Shown: one piece after another, positions 1-8,416 of the stretch
How the letters are laid out: the number at the start of each line of letters is the position of its first letter
Position numbering within the stretch: the first letter of the stretch is position 1
Made by a program: the position numbers and the translations under genes
Origin: Massilia varians
Lineage (GTDB): Bacteria > Pseudomonadota > Gammaproteobacteria > Burkholderiales > Burkholderiaceae_D
DNA: 64,000 nt
NCBI RefSeq assembly: GCF_027923905.1
Contig: NZ_AP026966.1
Span: 1,489,001-1,553,000 of the forward strand
Reading direction: 5' to 3'
The notes under the pieces: generated by a model
Seen by the model: the letters and a program-made list of their open reading frames with translations, nothing else
Databases searched by the model: none
What the model was told of the DNA's origin: nothing

Positions 1-595
1 TCAGGCAGTTCCAGCACTTGGGTTTTCGCGCCACGCAGGTGTAGCGGCCGTGCAGGATCAGCCAGTGGTGGGCATCGATCAGGAACTCCTTGGGCACGAA
101 CTTGAGCAGCTTCCGCTCGACGATGTCGACGTTCTTGCCCGGTGCGATTTTGGTGCGGTTCGCCACCCGGAAGATGTGGGTGTCGACCGCCATGGTCGGC
201 TCGCCGAAGGCCGTGTTGAGCACCACGTTGGCGGTCTTGCGGCCCACCCCGGGCAGGGCTTCCAGCGCCTCGCGCGAGTGCGGCACTTCGCCGCCATGCT
301 GCTCCACCAGGATGCGGCAGGTCGCCATGACGTTGGCGGCCTTGGTGTTGTACAGGCCGATGGTCGAAATATAGGACTTGAGTTCGTCCAGGCCCAGGTC
401 GAGGATGGCCTGCGGCGTGTTGGCCACCGGGTAGAGGCGGCGCGTGGCCTTGTTGACGCCGACGTCGGTCGATTGCGCCGACAGCAGCACCGCGATCAGA
501 AGTTCAAAAGGCGTGCTGAACTCCAGTTCGGTGGTCGGCTTGGGATTGGCGGCGCGAAAGCGCGTGAATATTTCTAAACGTTTGGCGGAATTCAT
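1..595 (-). CDS. nth: Endonuclease III (C-terminus cut by window edge)
   Basis: Base-excision repair DNA glycosylase/AP lyase that removes oxidised pyrimidines. The visible 198 codons begin MNSAKRLEIF and carry the helix-hairpin-helix LPGVGRKTANVV with the catalytic Lys, followed by the catalytic Asp in AVDTHIFRVANR. Near the edge the [4Fe-4S] ligands begin as C-x6-C-x2-C (CVARKPKCWNC); the fourth Cys lies outside. The ATG is 9 bases after the stop of the RsxB-like gene, so the two are probably co-transcribed and translationally coupled; I see no strong ribosome binding site of its own. The family is about 210 residues, so only about a dozen residues are missing. Confidence 0.95.
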   Translation of the reverse strand, partial: MNSAKRLEIFTRFRAANPKPTTELEFSTPFELLIAVLLSAQSTDVGVNKATRRLYPVANTPQAILDLGLDELKSYISTIGLYNTKAANVMATCRILVEQHGGEVPHSREALEALPGVGRKTANVVLNTAFGEPTMAVDTHIFRVANRTKIAPGKNVDIVERKLLKFVPKEFLIDAHHWLILHGRYTCVARKPKCWNCL

Positions 596-604
596 CAGTT
601 TTGC

Positions 605-1297
605 TTACGTTTTGTCCGGTGCCGCATCGGGCGCATTCGCGGCCGCCTTCTGGCGCGCCCGTTCCATCGCCGCCGCGATGATGGCGCGCTTGCGTTCCTT
701 TTCCGCCAGTTCTTCCGGCGTATTGGCGGCCTCCGCTGTCACCGCGCGCATCTTCTCCAGCGCCTTGGCGGCCAGGCGTGCGTCGTTTTCTTCCTTCTCG
801 CGGCGCAGGCGCTCGCTGCGGAAGTCATGGCGGCTGCGCGCCGCATCGGCGGCTTCCTGCGACCACGCGGCCCAGCCGGTGCGTTCGCCCGTCACCGGGA
901 CCATCGAGATGCAGTCGACCGGGCAGGGCGCCACGCACAGGTCGCAGCCGGTGCACAGGCTCGGCAGGATGGTGTGCATCTGCTTGGCCGCGCCCAGGAT
1001 GGCGTCCACCGGGCAGGCCTGGATGCACAGCGTGCAGCCGATGCAGAGCGACTCGTCGATGAAGGCGACCGGGCGCGGGCGTTCGATGCCGTTGGCCGGG
1101 TTGATCGGGATGACCGGACGGCCGGTGACGCTGGACAGGCGCTGCACGCCCTCCATGCCACCGGGCGGGCACTGGTTGATCTCGGCTTCGCCGCGCGCGA
1201 TCGCTTCCGCATACGGACGGCATGCGGGATAGCCGCACTTGGTACATTGCGTCTGCGGCAGTGCGTCTTCGATCAGGTCGGCAAGGGTCTTGGTCAC
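605..1297 (-). CDS. rsxB: RsxB/RnfB-like electron-transport ferredoxin
   Basis: 230-residue iron-sulfur protein starting with GTG. The N-terminal cluster motif ([10 protein letters not shown], then a Cys near residue 43) is the 4Fe-4S domain of RnfB/RsxB. Two further 4Fe-4S motifs follow at about residues 84-94 ([11 protein letters not shown]) and 114-124 ([11 protein letters not shown]). The C-terminal third is charged and helical, rich in Glu, Arg and Ala. In full Rnf/Rsx complexes this subunit passes electrons to the membrane partners, but none of rsxA, C, D, G or E is next to it. It is followed at 9 bases by nth, an arrangement I recall from other betaproteobacteria. The electron donor and acceptor here are not known from sequence. 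Confidence 0.9.
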   Translation of the reverse strand: MTKTLADLIEDALPQTQCTKCGYPACRPYAEAIARGEAEINQCPPGGMEGVQRLSSVTGRPVIPINPANGIERPRPVAFIDESLCIGCTLCIQACPVDAILGAAKQMHTILPSLCTGCDLCVAPCPVDCISMVPVTGERTGWAAWSQEAADAARSRHDFRSERLRREKEENDARLAAKALEKMRAVTAEAANTPEELAEKERKRAIIAAAMERARQKAAANAPDAAPDKT

Positions 1298-1361
1298 GGC
1301 GCGAAGGTGAGGCGTTCAAAGCCGACATTATCCGCCAAAATCGGAGGGGGTGCGAAGTTGC

Positions 1362-1384
1362 GTGGGATGCCACTGGCATCCCAC
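1362..1384. repeat. Perfect inverted repeat upstream of the RcnB-like gene
   Basis: GTGGGATGCCA and TGGCATCCCAC form 11-base arms around a single C. It lies in the gap between the RsxB-like gene, read leftward, and the RcnB-like gene, read rightward, about 78 bases before the latter's ATG. It has no T-run, so it is more likely an operator or mRNA hairpin than a terminator. No known regulator is assigned. Confidence 0.5.
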
Positions 1385-1461
1385 GCTCTCCGTGCTGGAG
1401 CGAACAGACTGCCGGGTTGGTGCGTGATGTACTGGAGCCTCGACGCTGAAGAGGAGCTCAT

Positions 1462-1794
1462 ATGAACAAACTCATCGTACCGGTGCTCGTCGCCGCGGTG
1501 CTGGCCGGTGGCGCCGCGGCCCAGGCGCACCAGCGCGGCGAACAGGAAGCGCGCGCGCAAGCCAGGCAGGCCGCCAAACCCGGGCCGTATCGCAGCGTGG
1601 CGGCCAGCGGCCAGCTCAAGCGCGGCGAGCAGCTGCCGCCGCGCTACCGGACGCATCACTTCGTGGTGGAGAACTGGAAAGCGCACCGCCTGACGGAACC
1701 GCCGCCGGGACACCAATGGGTGCAGGCGGGGAATGACTATGCGCTGGTGGCGATCGCCACCGGGGTGGTGCAGGAAGTGCTGGTGGGACGCTGA
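1462..1794 (+). CDS. RcnB-family periplasmic protein
   Basis: 110-residue exported protein. Residues 1-22 form a signal peptide (MNKLIVPVLVAAVL, then Ala-rich with cleavage near AQA-H). The C-terminal half has the RcnB-family pattern: LPPRYR, the ending LTEPPPGHQWVQAGNDYALV, then a Thr-Gly-Val-Val segment. In E. coli RcnB is a small periplasmic protein tied to nickel/cobalt homeostasis; no rcnA or rcnR is nearby, so a metal role here is only inferred from the family. A good GAGGAG ribosome binding site precedes the ATG. It converges on phaZ through a shared hairpin terminator. Confidence 0.8.
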   Translation: MNKLIVPVLVAAVLAGGAAAQAHQRGEQEARAQARQAAKPGPYRSVAASGQLKRGEQLPPRYRTHHFVVENWKAHRLTEPPPGHQWVQAGNDYALVAIATGVVQEVLVGR

Positions 1795-1816
1795 CGCGCG
1801 CCGCCGGCCGCAAACG

Positions 1817-1845
1817 AAAAAGCCGGAGCGCGCTCCGGCTTTTTT
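1817..1845. terminator. Bidirectional intrinsic terminator
   Basis: A 20-base perfect palindrome (AGCCGGAGCGCGCTCCGGCT) flanked by AAAA on the left and TTTTT on the right. It sits between the convergent RcnB-like gene and phaZ and can serve both. Confidence 0.9.
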
Positions 1846-1848
1846 ACA

Positions 1849-3084
1849 TCACGCATGCTTGCGGATGAACTCCCCGATCTTCGGGCAGATGATCTCGCGC
1901 CAGCGGCGGCCCGAGAAGATGCCGTAGTGGCCGCACTTGGGCGCCACGAACTCCTGGTGCATGTCCTTCGGGATGCCGGTGCACAGGTCGTGCGCGGCGC
2001 GGGTCTGGCCCAGGCCCGAGATGTCGTCCAGCTCGCCCTCGACGGTGAACAGGGCCACCGTCTTGATGTCCTGCGGGCGCACCAGCTGGCCGCCGACTTC
2101 CCAGGTGCCCTTGGGCAGGCGGTGTTCCTGGAACACGGTCTTGATGGTCTCGAGGTAGTACTCGGCCGGCATGTCGAGCACGGCGTTGTATTCGTCGTAG
2201 AACTGGCGGTGCGCCTCGGCCGAGTCGTCGTCGCCGCGCACCAGGTGCTGGTAGAACTCGCGGTGGCTCTGGGCATGGCGGCCCGGGTTCATCGCGATGA
2301 AGCCGGCGTGCTGCAGGAAGCCCGGATAGACCTTGCGCCCGAAACCGGGGTAGTTGCCCGGCACCGAGTAGATCACGGTGTTCTCGAACCACGAGAAAGG
2401 CTTTTCGACCGCCAGGTCGTTCACCGCGGTGGGCGACTTGCGCGGGTCGATCGGACCGCCCATCATGGTCATGGTCCTGGGCAGCTTCGGATCCTTGTTG
2501 GTAGCCATCAGCGCAATCGCGGCCAGCACCGGCACGGTCGGCTGGCACACCGAGATCACATGCACGTCCGGGCCGAGATGGCGGATGAAGTCCTGCACGT
2601 AATAGATGTAGTCGTCCAGGTGGAATGGACCGCTCGACAAGGGCACCATGCGCGCGTCGATCCAGTCGGTAATGTAGACGTCATGCTCGACCAGCAGGGC
2701 GCGCACGGTGTCGCGCAGCAGGGTGGCGTGGTGGCCCGACAGGGGCGCGACGACCAGCACGGTGGGCTGCTCGAGCGCGGCGAAATCCTGGTCGCTCAGG
2801 TCTTTCTTGAAATGGATGAGCTTGCAGAACGGCTTCTCGACGACCGTGCGCTCGATAATGCCGACGTCGGCGCCCTTGATGGGTACGGTCTTGATGCCGA
2901 ATGCCGGCTTTTCGTAGTCCTTCCCGAGGCGGTACATCAGCTCGTAGCCGGCGGCGATACGCTGCGAGAACGGGGTGTGCGCGAAGGGCGAAACGGGGTT
3001 CGAGAACAGTTTCGAGGACGCATCTGCCCACTGCATCAGCGGGGTCAGGAAGGAGCGTTGCATCTCGTGCAGTTGGTAAAGCAT
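1849..3084 (-). CDS. phaZ: Intracellular poly(3-hydroxybutyrate) depolymerase
   Basis: 411-residue alpha/beta-hydrolase that mobilises stored PHB granules. The start chosen is MLYQLHEMQRSF, preceded by GAAGGAAAT; an in-frame ATG 33 bases further upstream lacks such a site. The nucleophile is a Cys at about residue 180 in ISVCQPTVPV, which matches the Cys-type intracellular PhaZ family rather than the Ser lipase box of secreted depolymerases. The distal CGHYGIFSGRRWR near the C-terminus carries the catalytic His. No signal peptide is seen, in keeping with a cytoplasmic, granule-bound enzyme. A PHA-granule protein is encoded about 4 kb away. Confidence 0.95.
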   Translation of the reverse strand: MLYQLHEMQRSFLTPLMQWADASSKLFSNPVSPFAHTPFSQRIAAGYELMYRLGKDYEKPAFGIKTVPIKGADVGIIERTVVEKPFCKLIHFKKDLSDQDFAALEQPTVLVVAPLSGHHATLLRDTVRALLVEHDVYITDWIDARMVPLSSGPFHLDDYIYYVQDFIRHLGPDVHVISVCQPTVPVLAAIALMATNKDPKLPRTMTMMGGPIDPRKSPTAVNDLAVEKPFSWFENTVIYSVPGNYPGFGRKVYPGFLQHAGFIAMNPGRHAQSHREFYQHLVRGDDDSAEAHRQFYDEYNAVLDMPAEYYLETIKTVFQEHRLPKGTWEVGGQLVRPQDIKTVALFTVEGELDDISGLGQTRAAHDLCTGIPKDMHQEFVAPKCGHYGIFSGRRWREIICPKIGEFIRKHA

Positions 3085-3336
3085 AAATATTTCCTTCGTG
3101 TGGACTGGGCGTCGCAATCGCGTATTTTCTCAACGCATGCATGCTCTCAGTCAATTATAGGGGATAGTGATTTACTTGTGGAAACAGTCGTTTTCACATC
3201 CCTTGTGCATAGTTCAGTTGTAGCATATTTGCCCAAAACTGCTCGGTGAAGCCGCCCACATAAGCAGGTAGGCCTTGTTCGACAGCGTCTTTCCGTTGTT
3301 TGACCCACACTAAACGCAGCCTCGAGCGGCAATGAA

Positions 3337-3367
3337 AAATGCCGCCGGGCTTGCGCCGGGCGGCATC
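3337..3367 (-). terminator. Intrinsic terminator after ferredoxin-NADP reductase
   Basis: On the minus strand GCCGCC and GGCGGC enclose an inner GGC-GCAA-GCC hairpin, followed by a T-run (AAAAA on the plus strand at 3336-3340). It lies just downstream of the reductase stop. Confidence 0.8.
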
Positions 3368-3387
3368 TCTTTAGCGGTAGCGGATGA

Positions 3388-4485
3388 TCAGTCGAACACG
3401 GGGGTCTCGACGCCAAGGATCTTGTGCAGCTTTGGCGAGGTGGTCGTGTACTGCATGTGGATCTTCTTGTCCGGGAAGATGTAAGGCGCGGCGCCGAAGG
3501 CGGCCAGCGCGGCTTCGTGGAAGCCCGACAGGATCAGCTTCTTCTTGCCCGGGTAGGTGTTGATGTCGCCCACGGCGAAGATGCCCGGCACGTTGGTCTC
3601 GAACTTTTCGGTGTCCATGACCTTGAGCTGCTTGCGCTCGATGTCCAGGCCCCACTCGGCGATCGGGCCCAGCTTCGGCGACAGGCCGAAGAACACCAGC
3701 AGCATGTCCAGCGGGACGCGGCGGGTGACGCCGTCGGCGCCGGTGACCTTCACTTCGGAGAGCTTGCCGTCGGTCTCGTCGAAACCGGTGACCTGGCCGA
3801 TGATCAGCTGCATCTCGTATTCGTCGCACAGGGCCTTCATCTTGGCCACCGAGGCCGGGGCCGCGCGGAAGTCTTCGCGGCGGTGCAGCAGCACGACCGA
3901 CTCGGCCTTGCCGACGAAGTTCAGGGCCCAGTCCAGGGCGGAGTCGCCGCCGCCGCAGATGACCAGGTTCTTGCCTTCGAACAGGCTCGGGTCCTTGACG
4001 CGGTAGAACAGCTGGCTGTTCTCGAATTTCTCGATGCCGTCGACCTTCATGGTGCGCGCCTGGAACGAGCCGACGCCGGCAGCGATGAAGATGGTCTTGG
4101 TGATGAAGCGGGTGCCGGTCGAGGTCTCGACGTTGAAGCGGCTGTCTTCGCGGCGCTGGACGGTGGTGACTTCCTGGCCCAGGTGGAAGGTCGGCTCGAA
4201 CGGCTCGATCTGCTTGAGCAGGTTGTCGGTCAGTTCCTGGCCGGTGCACACCGGCACGGCCGGGATGTCGTAGATCGGCTTGTCCGGGTACAGTTCCACG
4301 CACTGGCCGCCGACGGCCGGCAGCGAATCGATGACGTGGGCCTTGATTTCGAGGAGGCCGAGTTCGAAGACCTGGAACAGGCCGACCGGACCGGCGCCGA
4401 TGATCACGGCATCGGCTTCGATCGCGCCGGCGAACGAGCTGTTGGGAGCGATGGCGCCCGCTTCGTGGGAGGCACTGATAGTCAT
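3388..4485 (-). CDS. Ferredoxin/flavodoxin-NADP+ reductase, thioredoxin-reductase-like type
   Basis: 365-residue FAD- and NADP-binding oxidoreductase of the TrxR-like FNR type. The FAD-binding motif is near residue 30 ([11 protein letters not shown]) and the NADP-binding motif near residue 178 ([14 protein letters not shown]). The FAD-contacting [16 protein letters not shown] is near residue 305. It lacks the CxxC redox pair of thioredoxin reductase, which separates it from that enzyme. It transfers electrons between NADPH and ferredoxin. The 7Fe ferredoxin gene fdxA lies directly upstream on the same strand and is the obvious partner, though the gap of about 120 bases leaves room for a separate promoter. 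Confidence 0.92.
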   Translation of the reverse strand: MTISASHEAGAIAPNSSFAGAIEADAVIIGAGPVGLFQVFELGLLEIKAHVIDSLPAVGGQCVELYPDKPIYDIPAVPVCTGQELTDNLLKQIEPFEPTFHLGQEVTTVQRREDSRFNVETSTGTRFITKTIFIAAGVGSFQARTMKVDGIEKFENSQLFYRVKDPSLFEGKNLVICGGGDSALDWALNFVGKAESVVLLHRREDFRAAPASVAKMKALCDEYEMQLIIGQVTGFDETDGKLSEVKVTGADGVTRRVPLDMLLVFFGLSPKLGPIAEWGLDIERKQLKVMDTEKFETNVPGIFAVGDINTYPGKKKLILSGFHEAALAAFGAAPYIFPDKKIHMQYTTTSPKLHKILGVETPVFD

Positions 4486-4607
4486 GCTAGAACTTTCTGT
4501 GAGTATGGCTGTAGATGCGAGGGGTTGGATGAGACGTGGCCGCTAGTGTGCCATGATTGACGAGCCGGTGCAGACGGCGGCCCCGGGCGGGGCCGCGCCG
4601 GTCATGG

Positions 4608-4931
4608 TCAGCGGGCCAGCTGGTCCAGCTTGTCCTTGACGTCTTTCCACTCTTCCGCGTCTGGCAGGGCCGGCTTGGTCTTGGTGATCGACGGCCAGAA
4701 ACGCGCCAGGTCCGCGTTCAGCTTGATGAATTGCTGCTGATCCGACGGCACGTCTTCTTCCGCGTAGATCGCGTTCACCGGGCACTCAGCCACGCAGACG
4801 GCGCAGTCGATGCACTCGTCGGGATCGATGGCGAGGAAATTCGGGCCTTCCCGGAAACAATCTACCGGGCATACATCGACGCAGTCGGTATAGCGACAAC
4901 GGATGCACGATTCGGTGACAACGTGGGTCAT
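4608..4931 (-). CDS. fdxA: 7Fe ferredoxin
   Basis: 107-residue ferredoxin of the FdxA type. The N-terminal motif [18 protein letters not shown] holds the 3Fe-4S and part of the 4Fe-4S ligands; a second motif [16 protein letters not shown] lies near residues 40-55. The tail of about 45 residues is acidic and ends in DKLDQLAR, as in the family. The start MTHVVTESC is preceded by AGGA at the right distance; an upstream in-frame ATG would add an unrelated 48-residue stretch. It probably supplies the electron carrier used by the neighbouring reductase. Confidence 0.95.
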   Translation of the reverse strand: MTHVVTESCIRCRYTDCVDVCPVDCFREGPNFLAIDPDECIDCAVCVAECPVNAIYAEEDVPSDQQQFIKLNADLARFWPSITKTKPALPDAEEWKDVKDKLDQLAR

Positions 4932-5070
4932 AACAGTCCTATTGTTTGGTTGAAGTGTCGCGGCGCCTGGCGCTGAATCGGCTGGCGGGACTTGCAAAGC
5001 ACTGTATTTTAGGGCAATTCGGGTTTTCCTACAAATTAGGCTTATACACAATATATATAAGCAAATGTAG

Positions 5071-5103
5071 ACCATGATGGCGCCGCGCTGGGGCCATCAT
5101 GGT
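5071..5103. repeat. Perfect 11-bp inverted repeat
   Basis: ACCATGATGGC and GCCATCATGGT enclose an 11-base spacer. It sits between the fdxA promoter region and the stop of the emfourin-like gene. It may act as a terminator hairpin for the latter, but no strong T-run follows. Confidence 0.55.
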
Positions 5104-5113
5104 GGCGGGCGGC

Positions 5114-5389
5114 TCAGGCGCTGGCGCGCAGGCGGTCGAGCAGGGCCTGCCAGTCGCCGCCGCTGCCGTCTTCGCGCAGGAATACGGTGTGGCAGCGTGA
5201 CCCGTCCTCGACCGTGATCTCCCAGCGCGGCAGGTCGGCGCCGACTGGGCAGCTCGGCGCCGCCGCGAAGAAGTCGAGCCGCTGCACGAGGTCTTCGAGC
5301 TCGCCGCCGACCGGGTGGGCGGCGGTGTCGATGTCGTAGGCTTCGGCCAGCCCGGCGAAGCCGCCGCAGGCGCGCGCGCTGATCTTCAT
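5114..5389 (-). CDS. Emfourin-like inhibitor of the adjacent M4 peptidase
   Basis: 91-residue protein starting MKISARACGGFAGL. The GGFAGL start, the small size and the position directly after a protealysin-like M4 peptidase match emfourin, the protein inhibitor of protealysin. Its ATG overlaps the peptidase stop codon (ATGA), so the two are translationally coupled. No signal peptide is seen, fitting an inhibitor that restrains a cytoplasmic enzyme. It contains Cys at about residues 8, 47 and 66. The family call rests on the short N-terminal motif and the gene pairing, so it is good but not certain. Confidence 0.75.
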   Translation of the reverse strand: MKISARACGGFAGLAEAYDIDTAAHPVGGELEDLVQRLDFFAAAPSCPVGADLPRWEITVEDGSRCHTVFLREDGSGGDWQALLDRLRASA

Positions 5390-6893
5390 GCCGACACCGG
5401 CACCACGGCCGCCCCGGGAACGACGCATTCGCCGAGCCGGCCGTTGGAGGCGCACCAGCGCGCCAGCGCCTGGGCTTCGCTGTCGAGCACCCGGTCCACC
5501 CGGTAGTACTCGGGCAGGTTCATGGTGCCGCAGCAGGAACGGCGGTCCTGGCGCGCGCCCGGCTTGTCGCAGACCTTGGGCGCCAGCGGGCCGCACACCA
5601 GCTGGGGCATGGCGGCCGATGCGGCGGCCTCCGGCGGCGGCTCGACCACGTCGCGGCGCGCGAACTGGTTGTGGATGAAGCCCGCGTAGGCGGCCGGCTT
5701 GCCGTCTTCCTGCACCAGGCGCAGCATCTCGTTGACCACGTCGACATAGGTGGCGGCGCTGTCGGGCGCGGCGATCAGGGCGCGCAGCAGCAGCCCGCGC
5801 AGGTAGGCCGCCACCCGGTGCAGCACGGCGGCGCAGTCGTCCTGCGTGGGGTTGCGCTCGTAGGCGAACATGTCGGCCAGCACGTCGTACATGGCGCCGG
5901 TGAAGACCTGCGAGATCGCATGCACCTGGGTGCCGGCCTGGCCCAGGGTCAGGTCGTTGTCGGCATTGCGCAGGCCCGTGCTGCCGCCCAGCGCCATGCC
6001 GAACTGTTCGGCGATGTCGGCCAGGTAGGTCTTGTCGTGCAGCCAGGCCTTGGTCTGGGCCACCACCGCCTCGCACTGGTCGAGCTGGGACAGGGCCAGG
6101 AAGATCGCGGTGAGGTCGCCGAAGGCTTCGTGCAGGCCGCCGGTCTGGGGCGGGGCATCGGCCTGCAGCCATTGCGGCTTGAGGCCGTCGAGCACGGCGT
6201 GCGCGGTCTCGTGGGCCACGATGTCGAAGGAGCGGCAGGTGTACACGCGCGCCGATTCGTCGACCGGGCCGCCGCCGACGCCGGGGGGGATGAAGTCGCC
6301 GAACTTCAGGCAGGCCTGGGTGCGGCTGTAGAAGGCGTTCATCACGTTGGGCAGGCCGTAGGGGTAGACCGCCAGCGGGCGCGTGTCCATGCTGGTGTTC
6401 CACTGCCAGGGCAGGGGCATGTCCAGGCCCGCCGCCAGCATCGAGCGCTGGTACATGGTCAGGGTCTGGCGCACCACGGCGAAGGTGTGCACCGCGTCGA
6501 ACTGGGGGTGTCGGGCTGGGTGACGAAGTCGCCCAGGGCGTTCGGCTCGACCGGATCGATGCCGGGGCTGCCTGGCGCGATGCGGGCGTCGCGCGGGCCG
6601 GCCAGCACCGGGCCGGGCAGGTAGGCGCGGCGGGTGCCGATCTCGCCCACCGAGGGATCCTGCTTCCACATCAGCACGCGCGCACCGAAGGCGTGCGGCA
6701 GGGACGGCGCCTCGAGCTGCTCGTCGTCCGGGCCGGATTCCATCTTCGGCGCGTCGGATGGCTCGGCGGGCTGCTCGAGCAGCCGGGCGAGGCGGTGCTG
6801 CTGATAGGGGGCGCTGGGCGTGGGGATGAAGCGGACCGGCGGCTGGTCACGGGACGTGTCCAGTTCGTCCGGCAAGAGGGCACCTGGTTCCAT
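5386..6893 (-). pseudogene. Protealysin-like M4 metallopeptidase, frameshifted
   Basis: Zinc metallopeptidase of the thermolysin family. The zinc motif HETAH is encoded at 6199-6213, the third ligand is the Glu in GGLHEAFGDL, and the second-shell His is in QVHAISQVFTG. One base is missing in the coding strand: the C-run read from 6504-6508 has five bases where six restore the frame. The first frame runs to ...ALGDFVTQPDTP and the second resumes as PQFDAVHTFAVV. With the base restored the protein has 502 residues. The start at 6893 has a strong AAGGAG site. About 85 residues precede the catalytic domain and no signal peptide is visible. A Cys-rich extension of about 100 residues follows it. 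The intact inhibitor gene downstream argues for an assembly error. Confidence 0.82.
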
Positions 6894-7076
6894 GACGGCT
6901 CCTTGCGAAATGTCGGGCGGCATCTCCATGGTCGCGCGCCGGGCGGCGTGGATATTGACAAGAGTCAATTGACTTGGATCGGGACCCGAAACGCTCGCCA
7001 GACTGGTCGACTCGGCCGTCTGCTGGCATCATGGCGGACTTTTCTTGCAACGAATTCAGTAGAAGGATGAACAAGC

Positions 7077-7358
7077 ATGTCGGAAATTAGCATCGTCCAG
7101 GAACATAACCTGAGCCCGCAAGAGGCGCGCGAGGCCGCCCAGCAGGTGGCGCAGCGGATCGCCACCGAGTATGGCCTGGCGTGCAAGTGGGACGGCGACG
7201 TCTTGCGCTTCGAGCGCAGCGGTGTGGAGGGTGCGCTCAGCCTGGAAGGGCAGCGCGCGGCGATGCGGATCCGGCTGGGATTCTTCATGGGCGCATTCGC
7301 CCCGGCCATCGAGGCCAAGGTGACGGAAAAGATGCGCAAGGTGTTCGTGCCCGCCTGA
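7077..7358 (+). CDS. PHA-granule/PHA-system family protein
   Basis: 93-residue protein of the polyhydroxyalkanoic acid system family. The start MSEISIVQEHNLS, the central KWDGDVLRFERSGVEG and the end LGFFMGAFAPAIEAKV are typical of this small family, which is usually found near PHA genes and thought to be linked to granules. AGAAGGA precedes the ATG. It is divergent from the M4 peptidase. The molecular function of the family is not established. Confidence 0.85.
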   Translation: MSEISIVQEHNLSPQEAREAAQQVAQRIATEYGLACKWDGDVLRFERSGVEGALSLEGQRAAMRIRLGFFMGAFAPAIEAKVTEKMRKVFVPA

Positions 7359-7383
7359 GCGGCGGGCGGTCATGGGGGGCTGG

Positions 7384-7638
7384 TCAGCCCTTCAGTTCTT
7401 CGATCAGGTCGATGTACTGCTGCATCGCGTCGTCCTGCGAGGTGCCCTTCAGGGCGGCCCAGGCGTCGTACTTGGCGCGGTTGACGAAATCGGTCATGCC
7501 CGGGCGCTCGCCGCTGACGTCGCCGTTCGCGCCCTGCTTGTACAGCGCGTAGATCTTCAGCAAGGTCATGTTGTCCGGGCGTTCCGGCAGATTCTTGGAT
7601 TCGGCCTGGGCCTGGGCGAACTGTTCCTGCAAGCTCAT
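7384..7638 (-). CDS. Acyl-CoA-binding protein
   Basis: 84-residue single-domain ACBP that binds medium- and long-chain acyl-CoA in the cytoplasm. It has the expected order: MSLQEQFAQAQ at the start, LLKIYALYKQGANGD with the ligand-contacting Tyr and Lys, and RAKYDAWAALKGTSQDDAM. Length is normal for the family. AGGAG lies upstream of the ATG. Its stop is 25 bases from that of the convergent PHA-granule protein gene. Confidence 0.95.
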   Translation of the reverse strand: MSLQEQFAQAQAESKNLPERPDNMTLLKIYALYKQGANGDVSGERPGMTDFVNRAKYDAWAALKGTSQDDAMQQYIDLIEELKG

Positions 7639-7753
7639 GAATACTCCTGTGTTGGTTGCGTTGGCAATGTGCTAAATGCGAGGGCATCTTAGCGCAGGAG
7701 GAGGGGGCACGCCGGGAAACCGGGCGCATTTTAGAGGGGATGCTCGGGGAGCG

Positions 7754-7883
7754 GTAGGGGTGGTTCAGTCCAGTGGACTGAACCACGCTTTGCCGACCGC
7801 GCGTTCAAGCAGCGTTTGGACAAGCGATGTGCGTCATCTCACCGTGTAGTTGAACGCGTGCACGGCGAAGCCGTGCACCCTAC
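7754..7883. repeat. Dispersed GTAGGG...CCCTAC inverted-repeat element, copy 1
   Basis: It begins GTAGGGGTGG and ends GCACCCTAC. It holds a palindrome (GGTTCAGTCC AGT GGACTGAACC), the module CGACCGCGCGTTCAA, a spacer, then TTGAACGCG and a GTGCACGG-CGAAG-CCGTGCAC hairpin. The same layout recurs at 16981, 23653 and 34073. This copy lies between two minus-strand genes, unlike the other three, which lie between convergent genes. Confidence 0.8.
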
Positions 7884-7898
7884 GGGTTGCCGTAACTC

Positions 7899-8255
7899 TT
7901 AGACGGCCAGCAGTTCGACGTCGAAGATCAGGGTCGCATTCGGCGGAATCACGCCGCCGGCGCCGCGTGCGCCGTAGCCCAGGCTGGCCGGGATGGTCAG
8001 ACGGCGCTGGCCGCCAACCTTCATGCCCTGCACGCCTTCGTCCCAGCCGCGGATCACGTGGCCGGCGCCCAGCGCGAACTGGAACGGGTCGTTGCGGTCC
8101 TTGCTCGAATCGAACTTGGCGCCCTGGCTGCCGTCGTCGTTGCGCAGCCAGCCGGTGTAGTGGACGGTGACGTACTGGCCGGCTTTGGCCTCGTCGCCGC
8201 TGCCGACGACGGTGTCTTCGTATTGCAGGCCGGAATCAGTGGTATTGGTGGACAT
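7899..8255 (-). CDS. FKBP-type peptidyl-prolyl isomerase
   Basis: 118-residue single FKBP domain, presumably cytoplasmic as no signal peptide is seen. It catalyses cis-trans isomerisation of Xaa-Pro bonds. Family landmarks are VTVHYTGWLRNDDGSQGAKF, FQFALGAGHVIRGWDEGVQG, RRLTIPASLGYGARGAGGVI and the ending TLIFDVELLAV. AGGGAAA precedes the ATG. Length is normal for a stand-alone FKBP. No operon partner is evident. Confidence 0.96.
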   Translation of the reverse strand: MSTNTTDSGLQYEDTVVGSGDEAKAGQYVTVHYTGWLRNDDGSQGAKFDSSKDRNDPFQFALGAGHVIRGWDEGVQGMKVGGQRRLTIPASLGYGARGAGGVIPPNATLIFDVELLAV

Positions 8256-8416
8256 GGTTTTCCCTGTTGTTCAAGTTGAACGGCGATTGTAGTGCATCGC
8301 CCCCGGCCGCGCCAAACGGCAGCGCGGGCGCTCAGTTGCGTAGAATGGCAACATTGGAATCCAGAACCAGGAGCCGCAATGCACCCTTACCGCCCATCGT
8401 CCGCCGAGGTCCGCCC

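Noticed and set aside
6504..6508. Programmed ribosomal frameshifting in the M4 peptidase gene
   Set aside because: A run of five C is not a classic slippery site, no stimulatory structure was seen, and two other unrelated genes show the same type of break at C/G runs.
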